Position numbers and translations under genes: made by a program
Origin: Gemmatimonadota bacterium
Lineage (GTDB): Bacteria > Gemmatimonadota > Gemmatimonadetes > Gemmatimonadales > GWC2-71-9
Direction: 5' to 3'
DNA: 9,898 bases
Assembly: GCA_029862935.1 (NCBI GenBank)
Contig: JAOTWK010000094.1
Coordinates: 1 to 9,898 of the forward strand
Shown: piece by piece, positions 1 to 6,080 of the stretch
Numbering within the stretch: the first letter of the stretch is position 1
Layout of the letters: each line of letters starts with the position of its first letter
Notes under the pieces: model-generated
The model's database searches: none
Told to the model about the DNA's origin: nothing
The model's input: the letters and a program-made list of their open reading frames with translations, nothing else

Positions 1-383
1 GCCGTCACCGGCACGACGTCGATGTGCCCCATGAGCACCACGGGCCCGAGCGACGCATCCTCTCCACCCCAGGTGTACAGCAGGCTCGCGCCGGCCACGG
101 TCTCGCGCGTGAGCGTGCCATGGACGAGCGGGAACGTGCGTTCCAGGTACTGATGCAGGTCGAGAAACGCGACCGTGTCGATCGGCGCGCCCGACGCGTA
201 CGAGACGGTCGGAAACCGGATGGCGCCGGCCAGGCGCTCAGCGGCGGCAGCCTCATCGAAGCTGATGCCGGGGACGCCACCGGCCGCCGCGGCCGCAGGT
301 TCGGGAACCTGCAGCGTCCGCACGACGAGAACGGCGGCCAGCGCCAGGGCAACGAAGCCGAGTGCCAGCAGGGCTTTCTTCAC
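1..383 (-). CDS. M20 family metallopeptidase, PM20D1/CPS1-like, N-terminal part only
   Basis: This is the first 127 codons of a gene that continues beyond the left edge. The GTG start at 383-381 is preceded by GCGAGG about five bases upstream. The N-terminus (KKALLALGF... to about residue 22) is a basic, then hydrophobic signal peptide or membrane anchor. Residues 56-61 (RFPTVS) and 102-105 (LYTW), followed by LMGHIDVVPV at 117-126, match the start of M20 di-zinc peptidases. H120 and D122 would be the first zinc ligand and its supporting acid. The LLYTW...MGHxDVVPV pattern is that of yeast carboxypeptidase S and mammalian PM20D1, which hydrolyse (PM20D1 also condenses) amide bonds of small peptides or N-acyl amino acids. 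The exact substrate cannot be told. The gene is divergent from the PAP2 gene across a 277-base gap. The catalytic Glu and the remaining ligands lie outside the window. Confidence 0.85.
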   Translation of the reverse strand, partial: MKKALLALGFVALALAAVLVVRTLQVPEPAAAAAGGVPGISFDEAAAAERLAGAIRFPTVSYASGAPIDTVAFLDLHQYLERTFPLVHGTLTRETVAGASLLYTWGGEDASLGPVVLMGHIDVVPVT

Positions 384-560
384 GAGTACCTCGCAAGGGA
401 CTGTGGAGCGCAATATGCGCCAGGACAACACTCGCGTCGAGCGACACCGCTCCAAGCCCGGGTGTGTGCGCGTTTACGGCGCGCTGAGCAACGCGCACTT
501 TGAGTTGCACCGATCGGGACGGCGGGATTTGACGCGGTGGGACGCGACGGGCGGCAGGGT

Positions 561-620
561 GGTAGGAGAGTAGGGTGTGCGCGTAGCAGCTTACCAGCCT
601 GCGCACCTACCGTCGTCCTC
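561..620. repeat. Palindromic intergenic repeat, copy 1 (upstream of PAP2 gene)
   Basis: An imperfect inverted repeat. The left arm at about 561-582 (GTAGG...TGCGC) pairs with the right arm at 601-620 (GCGCACCTACCGTC...), with a three-base bulge and a loop of about 18 bases. It shares the exact 13-mer CGCACCTACCGTC (602-614) with copy 3 (1785-1797). It shares TTACCAGC (591-598) with copies 2 and 3. It lies between the divergent peptidase and PAP2 genes, about 40 bases before the chosen PAP2 start. I see no other gene in 384-660. Confidence 0.6.
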
Positions 621-660
621 AGCTCGGGACGGCGACGTCGAAAGCATTAGATTCTCGGCC

Positions 661-1662
661 ATGTTCGAGATGGCTCCGATCGAGTGGCTCCAAGGTTTCA
701 CGTCGCCGGCCTTCAGTTGGCTGATGAGGGCCGTCTCGAGCCTTGGATACACACCTGCGTACGCGCTTCTCATGCTGGTCTTGGGGTTTGGCATCAAGCT
801 TCGCCCAGCGATGGGTGTACTTCTGGCACTCCTCCTGAACGGCATCGTGACGTTTGGGCTCAAGGACTCGATTGCTTTCCCTCGGCCAGAACACGTACAG
901 CAATTGCGCGACGCGTCCCCCGACTCGGCAGAGGTGTTCGACGCTGAGGGGTTCTGGAGTCTCCCCAGCGCACAGACCATGGAAGCCGTCCGTGCCACGC
1001 CTGACATCAGTTTCGGGTTCCCAAGTGGTCACGTCAGCGCCGCCATGGCGTTCTGCCTTGCGGTAGCGATTTTCTTCCGGTGGCGCGCCTTTGTCGTCAT
1101 TGCGGCCATCTGGCCGCTCGTCATGAGCCTCTCACGCATGTATTTGGGCCGTCACTTCGTCGCTGATGTCGTCGCAGGACTGGCAGTCGGGGCCGTGTCG
1201 ACGCTGGCGGCGGTCGCGGTACTCCGTTGGGTCGATGGCGTTGACGCGCCGTCAGAGGCGAAGCGACGGGTGTCGATATTCGGTGGAGCGCTGCTGGCCC
1301 TTGCCGTCGCGGGTGCCCTTGTTCCGGCTCTCGATGCGGAGACCGTGGGTGGTCTCGTGGGGTTCGGCATTCTCTATGCAGCCCTGACACTGACCGGTTA
1401 TCCGGTAGAAGCAGTTGGGATCCGACCCCGGGTCGGTCGGTTCCTCACGGCGGCACTCATATACGTTACGCTCCAGCAAGCGAGTGGCTGGCTGCTCGAA
1501 GCACTGACGTGGGAGGATTATCCGATTCCAGAGCTCGTTCGAGCTGCACTAGTTGTCGGGGGAACCTTTCTGGGCGCAGTGGCCGTCGCCAGTCGATGGC
1601 AGTGGTACCTTCGACCCGCGACCCGCTCAGGATGGCAGGAGGGTAGGATGGTAAGAGGGTAG
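661..1662 (+). CDS. PAP2 superfamily membrane phosphatase with C-terminal multi-helix extension
   Basis: A 333-residue integral membrane protein. All three PAP2 signature motifs are present: K68-x6-R75-P76, PSGH at 121-124, and S158-R159-x5-H165-x3-D169. H124 and H165 are the expected acid and phosphohistidine nucleophile. The family dephosphorylates lipid phosphates such as undecaprenyl-, phosphatidylglycerol- or phosphatidic-acid-type substrates. The substrate here is not determinable. Helices flank the motifs (about 33-64, 127-155, 169-190). About four further hydrophobic segments follow (about 206-225, 228-246, 260-280, 293-311), a C-terminal extension beyond the PAP2 core. I chose ATG 661 over GTG 577 because the extra 28 residues would be encoded by the palindromic repeat and are not hydrophobic. 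No strong Shine-Dalgarno is visible; ATG 670 is possible. The last ten or so codons and the stop lie inside repeat copy 2. Confidence 0.88.
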   Translation: MFEMAPIEWLQGFTSPAFSWLMRAVSSLGYTPAYALLMLVLGFGIKLRPAMGVLLALLLNGIVTFGLKDSIAFPRPEHVQQLRDASPDSAEVFDAEGFWSLPSAQTMEAVRATPDISFGFPSGHVSAAMAFCLAVAIFFRWRAFVVIAAIWPLVMSLSRMYLGRHFVADVVAGLAVGAVSTLAAVAVLRWVDGVDAPSEAKRRVSIFGGALLALAVAGALVPALDAETVGGLVGFGILYAALTLTGYPVEAVGIRPRVGRFLTAALIYVTLQQASGWLLEALTWEDYPIPELVRAALVVGGTFLGAVAVASRWQWYLRPATRSGWQEGRMVRG

Positions 1663-1685
1663 AACTACCGTCCTACCGTCTTACC
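1642..1685. repeat. Palindromic repeat, copy 2 (hairpin overlapping the PAP2 stop codon)
   Basis: Two 21-base arms, 1642-1662 and 1665-1685, are separated by AA. By hand alignment 17 of 21 positions are Watson-Crick pairs, two more are G-T, and two are mismatched. Each arm is made of GGTA-rA/GGAC-type words repeated about every 8 bases. The left arm ends exactly with the TAG stop of the PAP2 gene (1660-1662). In mRNA this would form a long stem at the 3' end. It could work as a transcript end or stabiliser, but no U-run follows, so it is not called a terminator. Confidence 0.65.
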
Positions 1686-1729
1686 AGCGTACCATCGTTC
1701 GCGAATTCGCACCCTTTTCGCACACCACG

Positions 1730-1801
1730 GAAGACGGTAAGGAGTAGGACGGTAAGAAGGTATGGTTACCAGCCTACCTTCCTACGCACCTACCGTCCTT
1801 C
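1730..1801. repeat. Palindromic repeat, copy 3 (downstream of PAP2 gene)
   Basis: A larger relative of copy 2. The left arm 1730-1762 and right arm 1767-1801 are nearly complementary along their length with small gaps. The tip GGTA-TGGT-TACC at 1759-1770 is a perfect 4-base stem with a four-base loop. It contains the words AGGACGGT (1746-1753), TTACCAGC (1766-1773) and the 13-mer shared with copy 1. Copies 2 and 3 are in tandem, separated by 44 bases that include TCGCACACCAC (1718-1728), a word found again at 6084-6094. Confidence 0.65.
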
Positions 1802-1824
1802 GCAGCGCCGCGTGACGCTCGGGG

Positions 1825-2067
1825 CTACACGACACCAGGTGGCGTGGCGGGGTGACAGACGCTTCCCCGCTGCCGATCATCGTTCACGACACCCGTCCTG
1901 CCGGGCCGGCAAACCGGGTGACGGTGCTGAGACAGTTCGATAAGGGCGTTGTTGCGGGCCAGCGGTAAGGCTGAAGGATAGATTGCAATGTTGGCCAGCC
2001 GAGCCACGCCCGCCTCCGTGACGAGCCAAGTGACCTTCACGTAGGACGTTGGCAAAGCACGTGGCAT
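1825..2067 (-). pseudogene. Possible remnant of a TonB C-terminal-like domain
   Basis: An 80-codon minus-strand frame starts three codons after an in-frame TGA. Near its start it reads SYVKVTWLVTEAGVA, followed by I-x-I, S-x-x-P-L and A-L-x-x-L-S-Q-x-R. The spacing of these residues resembles the TonB C-terminal fold as I recall it (VxVxFVVDxxG..., S..HPxLxxxAxxAL...RFxPxxxxG). The expected F/Y-x-P around the last strand is replaced by HRHPVCRPG, and nothing upstream encodes a membrane anchor or proline-rich linker. If real, it is a fragment. It may equally be a chance open frame. No Shine-Dalgarno was identified. Confidence 0.22.
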
Positions 2068-2083
2068 GAGACTTCACGCCACA

Positions 2084-2093
2084 GAAAGAAGGG
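2084..2093 (+). promoter_or_regulatory. Ribosome-binding site placing the permease start at ATT 2101
   Basis: GAAAGAAGGG at 2084-2093 matches the ideal GAAAGGAGG at eight of its first nine positions and ends seven bases before ATT 2101. A second good site, AGGAG (2107-2111), lies five bases before ATG 2117. That ATG is in another frame and reads only MSSVSYS before TGA 2138-2140. Confidence 0.5.
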
Positions 2094-2100
2094 TACGCCA

Positions 2101-3357
2101 ATTCGCAGGAGCCATTATGTCGTCGGTCTCGTATTCCTGACCTTTTTTGTCATCTCATTTCTCACGAACATCGTTGGCCCTCTCGTCCCCGAGATCATCG
2201 ATGATTTCAATTTGAGCCTCACACTCGTGGCCGTACTTCCGTTTGCGTTCTTCATTGCATACGGTGTCATGTCGATTCCGGCGGGACTGCTGATTGAGAA
2301 ATTTCAGGAAAAACCGGTCATGGTCGCCGCCTTCGCCATCGCGTTTGTGGGCTCCACACTGCTGGCGTTGTTTCCGAACTACCTGACCGCTATTGGCTCC
2401 CTGTTTCTGATAGGGTCGGGAATGGCTATGCTGCAGGTTGCGATCAACCCGCTGCTTCGGGAGGCTGGTGGCGAAGAGCACTTCGCGTTCAATGCCACGG
2501 TGGCCCAATTGATCTTCGGCGCCGCGTCCTTCCTCAGTCCCCTCGTCTATTCCTATCTGGTGCTTCGGCTCGAGCAACGGTCTGCTGACTCCAGCCTGCT
2601 GATCACGACCTTATCACAAGTCGTGCCTACCGAGATCCCCTGGATATCCCTTTATTGGCTCTTTGCCGTGATTGCCCTGCTCATGGTTGGCATCGTGTCA
2701 ATCTCGAGAATCCCGGAGGTCGAACGAACAGCTGAGGAGCAGGTCGGCGCGTTCACCACGCACCTGGGGTTACTGAAGCGTCCGACCGTCATACTGTTTT
2801 TCCTGGGGATCTTCACCTATGTCGGGCTCGAGCAGGGTGTCGCCAACTGGATATCCGAATTCCTCAACACCTATCATGGCTATGATCCACAGACCACGGG
2901 TGCCAAGACGGTGGCCTGGTTCTGGGGCCTCATGACCATCGGCGGAATCGCGGGTGTCGTGCTGTTGAAATTGCTCGATAGCAGGATCGTGCTGGTGCTC
3001 TTCAGCAGTGGTGCCATCATCAGCTTCACCGCGGCCCTGTTTCTGTCCGGGTCCGTGGCGCAGATTGCGTTTCCTTTGGTTGGCTTCTTCTCTGCGGTCA
3101 TGTATCCAGTGATATTTTCCCTGGCGCTCAATTCCGTTGCGGAGCACCATGGCAGTTTTTCAGGGATTCTGGTGACCGCCATCATCGGGGGCGCCGTTGT
3201 GCCGCTGATTGTGGGTGGACTCGGCGATCTCTTTGGATTGCGCAACGGCATGCTGGTCCTCTACCTGACGATGGGTTACATCGTCAGTATCGGTTTCTGG
3301 GCGAAGCCGCTGATCAAGAACGTCACGATCACATTGCGGAAAGAGGAAGCTGGGTGA
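2101..3357 (+). CDS. MFS sugar permease, FHS/FucP-like
   Basis: A cytoplasmic-membrane transporter of about 418 residues with roughly twelve hydrophobic segments, close to FucP length (438). It resembles the fucose/galactose/glucose:H+ symporter family: FFVISFLTNIVGP at 15-27, IPAG in helix 2, LQVAINPLL at 111-119, MYPVIFSLAL at 334-343, and SGILVTAIIGGAVVP near 354-368, which parallels FucP's MTIIGGGIVTP. Homology runs upstream of the only conventional start (TTG 2212, residue 38) through helix 1. The frame is open from 1975 but contains no ATG, GTG or TTG before residue 38. ATT 2101, seven bases after a strong Shine-Dalgarno, gives an N-terminus of normal length. The equivalents of FucP D46 and E135 appear to be G26 and Q112. 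It is followed 40 bases later by a ROK kinase, so hexose uptake is likely. The exact sugar is unknown. Confidence 0.85.
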   Translation: MRRSHYVVGLVFLTFFVISFLTNIVGPLVPEIIDDFNLSLTLVAVLPFAFFIAYGVMSIPAGLLIEKFQEKPVMVAAFAIAFVGSTLLALFPNYLTAIGSLFLIGSGMAMLQVAINPLLREAGGEEHFAFNATVAQLIFGAASFLSPLVYSYLVLRLEQRSADSSLLITTLSQVVPTEIPWISLYWLFAVIALLMVGIVSISRIPEVERTAEEQVGAFTTHLGLLKRPTVILFFLGIFTYVGLEQGVANWISEFLNTYHGYDPQTTGAKTVAWFWGLMTIGGIAGVVLLKLLDSRIVLVLFSSGAIISFTAALFLSGSVAQIAFPLVGFFSAVMYPVIFSLALNSVAEHHGSFSGILVTAIIGGAVVPLIVGGLGDLFGLRNGMLVLYLTMGYIVSIGFWAKPLIKNVTITLRKEEAG

Positions 3358-3397
3358 GTGAGAACCCGGGAACAGGTCGCTTGGTGATTGGAGGGCA

Positions 3398-4273
3398 ATG
3401 GCAAGAAAGAACATCATTGGAGTTGATCTAGGAGGGACCAACGCTCGCGCTGGAATGGTGCGTCATCAGCAACTCGGCGACGTGTCATCAATCCAGATCA
3501 ATCCACAGGGGTCGGTGGAAGATGTCCTGGAACATCTCTGTGGGCTCATCGATCGGACGAAACCTGAGGATGCTGATGGCCTTGGCATCGGTGTTCCCGG
3601 TGTGGTCGATCTGGATAAGGGTATCGCCTACGACGTCCTGAACATTCCATCTTGGAAAGAAGTACCCCTCAAGGCGATACTCGAGGAGCGGTACGGGATT
3701 CCCGTTCTGGTCAACAATGACGCGAACTGCTTTGCGCTGGGGGAGAAGCACTTTGGGAAAGGTGTCGGATATCGATCCGTCATTGGACTCATTGTGGGGA
3801 CGGGTTTCGCCGGCGGAATCATCGTCGATGGCAAGTTGTATCCAGGGAGGAACTGCGGAGCGGGGGAGTTCGGCATGATTCGGTATTTGGAGAGCATCTA
3901 TGAGCACTATTCTTCCGGACAATTCTTCGCTCGTCGCGTTGGGCAAACAGGTGCAGAGGTGTTTCAGCGGGCAGTAGAAGGCGACCGGGAGGCGACGGCA
4001 CTCTTGGCAGAGTTCGGTCGTCATGTGGGCGAAGGGATCAAGACGATTCTCTATGCGTACGATCCGGAGATCATCATCTTGGGTGGATCCGTGCGGAAGG
4101 CGTTTCGGTTCTTTCGGGAAGCGATGTGGGAGTCGATAGGCTCCTTTGCCTATTCGAATTCTCTGACGTCATTGAAGATCGAAGTCTCTGAACTCGAGCA
4201 CGTCGCGATACTGGGTGCAGCGGCGCTGCATCATGATGCTGGTTTGGATTCGTTGGCTGCAATGGTGGTTTAG
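3398..4273 (+). CDS. ROK family sugar kinase lacking the usual zinc site
   Basis: A cytosolic ATP-dependent hexose kinase of 291 residues, typical for single-domain ROK kinases. It lacks the N-terminal helix-turn-helix of ROK repressors. The phosphate-binding loop is GVDLGGTNARAG at 8-19, the catalytic base is D108 in VNNDAN, and the second nucleotide motif is IVGTGFAGGIIVDG at 132-145. ILGGS at 227-231 and ILGAAAL at 271-277 close the ATP site. Where most ROK proteins have GExGH plus CxCGxxGCxE for zinc, this one reads AGEFGM then YLESIYEHYSSGQFF, so the His and all three Cys are absent. ATG 3398 is preceded by GGAGGG with short spacing. The gene lies 40 bases after the permease stop, so the two are probably co-transcribed, trapping an imported hexose as its 6-phosphate. 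Specificity (glucose, mannose, allose, ManNAc) cannot be assigned. Confidence 0.88.
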   Translation: MARKNIIGVDLGGTNARAGMVRHQQLGDVSSIQINPQGSVEDVLEHLCGLIDRTKPEDADGLGIGVPGVVDLDKGIAYDVLNIPSWKEVPLKAILEERYGIPVLVNNDANCFALGEKHFGKGVGYRSVIGLIVGTGFAGGIIVDGKLYPGRNCGAGEFGMIRYLESIYEHYSSGQFFARRVGQTGAEVFQRAVEGDREATALLAEFGRHVGEGIKTILYAYDPEIIILGGSVRKAFRFFREAMWESIGSFAYSNSLTSLKIEVSELEHVAILGAAALHHDAGLDSLAAMVV

Positions 4274-4458
4274 GAAAAAATGCGGCGCGCAAACTCTTCC
4301 GCACTTCACGCTTCATTCGGGATCGCTTCGGATTGCTGGGAGAACGTGCCGCGGCGAGGCACACAGGGCCACGTGCACCCTCGACAGGTCTAGTGCATCC
4401 AGCCTCATACGCGCACTTTAGATGCCGACCGTCGAGCAACAACAAGAGGGGATTCCAC

Positions 4459-5784
4459 GTGCACTTCCGGCTCTTCCACGAAGTCGTCGCCGATTTTGCC
4501 GACCGGCGGCAGCCCCGATGCCGCCGTCTCCGTCCCGTCGTCAGCCGCACCTATCTTCGGACCACGCTGCGTTTCCTGCCATGGATCCTCCTCGCGACCA
4601 CCCTGGGCGCGATGCCGGCAACGGCCCAGGTCGCCGATGCTCCCGCGCCGCCGTCTGACTGGGCCAGCTTCACCCGCACCTTCGACTCCTACGTGGCCCG
4701 GGACAGTATCATCGGGGCCAGCGTGCTCGTCGTGCGCGACGGGCACGTGTCCGACCGCGACGACCACGGTTGGGGGGACCGCGCGCTCGGCCAGCCGGCC
4801 GGTCCGGCCACTATCTACCACTGGGGGTCGATCACCAAGACGCTCACCGCCGTCGCCGTCATGCAACTCCGCGACCGCGGCCGGCTCACCCTTGACGACC
4901 GCGTCACCGACTACATCTCCGAACTCAGGCAGGTGCACAACCCTTACGGCTCGATGGATGACGTGACCGTGCGGATGCTGCTCTCCCACTCCGCGGGCTT
5001 CCAGAACCCCACGTGGCCTTACGACCGTGGCGAGCCGTGGGAACCGTTCGAGCCCACGACCTGGGAGCAACTCGTTGCGATGATGCCGTACCAGCGGCTC
5101 CACTTCCCGCCCGGGTCCCGCTACGGCTACAGCAATCCCGCGTTCATCTACCTGGCGCGGATCATCGAGCAACTCACCGGCGACGCGTGGCAGACGTACG
5201 TCTACAAGAACCTGCTCATCCCGCTGGGCATGACGCGGAGCTACTTCGGTACGACGCCCTACCACTTGGCGCGGGTTCGGTCCAACAACTACACGGTGAC
5301 TGTGGACGACGCGGGTCGGGAGGCCGTGCTTGCCAACGGCCGCGACTTCGACCCAGGGATCACCATTCCGAACGGTGGCTGGAACGCGCCCCTGGGTGAC
5401 CTCGTGCGATGGATTGCGTTCCTCACACACGCCACGGGTGGCGACGGCGCGACCGCGAGTCGCTTCGACACGGTGCTCCGGCGCGCATCACTCAAGGAGA
5501 TGTGGGAGGCCCGCTACCTGGCCAGCGACCCAGTCGCGGCCACCAACCCCGACGCGCCCGCCGACTCGATGGGCCTGTCGTTCTTCGTCCTCTGGCGTCA
5601 CAATACGCGCTTCGTGGGTCACACCGGAAGCCAGGCCGGTTTCCGCGCCTTCCTTTATATCGATCCCGCGAGCCGGGCCGCGGTGCTCGCCGCGTTCAAC
5701 ACTCGAAACGACGCCCGACCCGAAGAGTCGGCACTGGGGTTCAGCGCCCTCAGAGATGAAGCGCTGCGGTTGATCGCGCGGTAG
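4459..5784 (+). CDS. Exported beta-lactamase-like serine hydrolase (class C / DD-peptidase fold)
   Basis: A 441-residue serine hydrolase. The catalytic S124-I-T-K127, Y224-S-N226 and H388-T-G390 correspond to the SxxK, YxN and K/H-T-G motifs of class C beta-lactamases, DD-peptidases and related esterases. GTG 4459 is preceded by AGAGGGG with seven-base spacing. It gives a long basic N-region, a hydrophobic core at about 39-52 and an ATA-Q cleavage site near 56, so the mature enzyme should be periplasmic or secreted. No other ATG, GTG or TTG lies between 4459 and the hydrophobic core. Such proteins hydrolyse D-amino peptides, esters or beta-lactams; resistance should not be assumed. Third positions are very GC-rich (26 of 30 codons hand-counted), unlike the ROK gene 185 bases upstream. 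The 4274-4458 gap holds a weak TGCGG/CCGCA stem at 4281-4303 and two CCACGTGCAC words, the second spanning the start codon. Confidence 0.87.
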   Translation: MHFRLFHEVVADFADRRQPRCRRLRPVVSRTYLRTTLRFLPWILLATTLGAMPATAQVADAPAPPSDWASFTRTFDSYVARDSIIGASVLVVRDGHVSDRDDHGWGDRALGQPAGPATIYHWGSITKTLTAVAVMQLRDRGRLTLDDRVTDYISELRQVHNPYGSMDDVTVRMLLSHSAGFQNPTWPYDRGEPWEPFEPTTWEQLVAMMPYQRLHFPPGSRYGYSNPAFIYLARIIEQLTGDAWQTYVYKNLLIPLGMTRSYFGTTPYHLARVRSNNYTVTVDDAGREAVLANGRDFDPGITIPNGGWNAPLGDLVRWIAFLTHATGGDGATASRFDTVLRRASLKEMWEARYLASDPVAATNPDAPADSMGLSFFVLWRHNTRFVGHTGSQAGFRAFLYIDPASRAAVLAAFNTRNDARPEESALGFSALRDEALRLIAR

Positions 5785-5860
5785 ATTTTGTGCGGACAGC
5801 CGATCCTGTATACCTCTCTCGATGTGAGAGTCCTTCGGTTGCTGTTGACGGCTGGAGAGG

Positions 5861-5923
5861 CAGGACGGTGAGGACAGCAGGACGGTCAGGACATCAGGAC
5901 GGTCCAAGACGGTTAAGACGGTT
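5861..5923. repeat. Short tandem repeats CAGGACGGT (17-base period) and AAGACGGTT (9-base period)
   Basis: CAGGACGGT occurs exactly at 5861-5869, 5878-5886 and 5895-5903, a strict 17-base period with variable filler (gAGGACAG, CAGGACAT). It is followed by two abutting AAGACGGTT units at 5906-5914 and 5915-5923. The AGGACGGT word also occurs in palindromic repeat copy 3 (1746-1753). Confidence 0.7.
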
Positions 5924-6053
5924 GAAGGCGATGGTCGCCGCCAACAGGCGGCGATGATGGCGATGAAGGGGCGATAAGAAGGCGATGTAGTCAGACGACT
6001 GTGACGCCTGACGACTGAGACGACTATCGCCGTCGCGAAGGCGATGGTCGCCG
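5924..6053. repeat. Pair of 17-base direct repeats enclosing GGCGAT and GACGACT words
   Basis: The 17-mer GAAGGCGATGGTCGCCG is present without mismatch at 5924-5940 and 6037-6053, 113 bases apart. It contains the small palindrome GGCGA-TGG-TCGCC. Between the copies, GGCGAT recurs several times (5949-5990) and GACGACT occurs three times (5994-6000, 6010-6016, 6019-6025). CTATCG at 6024-6029 and CGATAG at 6052-6057 could close a larger stem around the second copy. Confidence 0.7.
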
Positions 6054-6080
6054 ATAGCTGAAGGCTGATGGCTGACGGCT
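6053..6080. repeat. Four tandem degenerate heptamers GANNGCT
   Basis: GATAGCT, GAAGGCT, GATGGCT and GACGGCT follow each other without a gap at 6053-6059, 6060-6066, 6067-6073 and 6074-6080. They differ only at positions 3 and 4. They overlap the end of the second 17-mer by one base and are followed three bases later by TCGCACACCAC. Confidence 0.7.

Larger units (their letters stand above)
1663..2100. other. 438-base stretch without a confident gene
   Basis: The first 140 bases hold most of palindromic repeat copy 2 and all of copy 3. The rest (1802-2083) carries no protein I can name with confidence on either strand. A possible TonB-C-like remnant on the minus strand is listed separately. 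The last 17 bases are the ribosome-binding region of the sugar permease. I found no convincing -35/-10 pair. Confidence 0.6.

Noticed and set aside
577..660. Upstream GTG start for the PAP2 protein, adding 28 residues
   Set aside because: The extra segment is encoded largely by the palindromic repeat and is hydrophilic. ATG 661 gives a normal N-terminus.
1701..1710. Perfect palindrome GCGAATTCGC
   Set aside because: A lone 10-base palindrome is expected by chance and has no second copy or related context here.
4281..4303. Terminator after the ROK kinase (TGCGG/CCGCA stem)
   Set aside because: It has only five base pairs with a 13-base loop and no T-run. It is noted in the neighbouring gene entry but not called.
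4405..5430. Open minus-strand frame of about 341 codons opposite the serine hydrolase
   Set aside because: The sense frame has a signal peptide and all three catalytic motifs. The antisense product shows only biased composition.
4459..5784. Calling the serine hydrolase an antibiotic-resistance AmpC enzyme
   Set aside because: SxxK, YxN and HTG are shared by many esterases and D-peptidases. Class C enzymes normally have KTG, and nothing in the context (no ampR) points to resistance.
5861..6053. A CRISPR-like array
   Set aside because: The repeated words are only 7-17 bases, with a 17-base period or irregular spacing. There are no regular spacers of about 30 bases and no cas genes.
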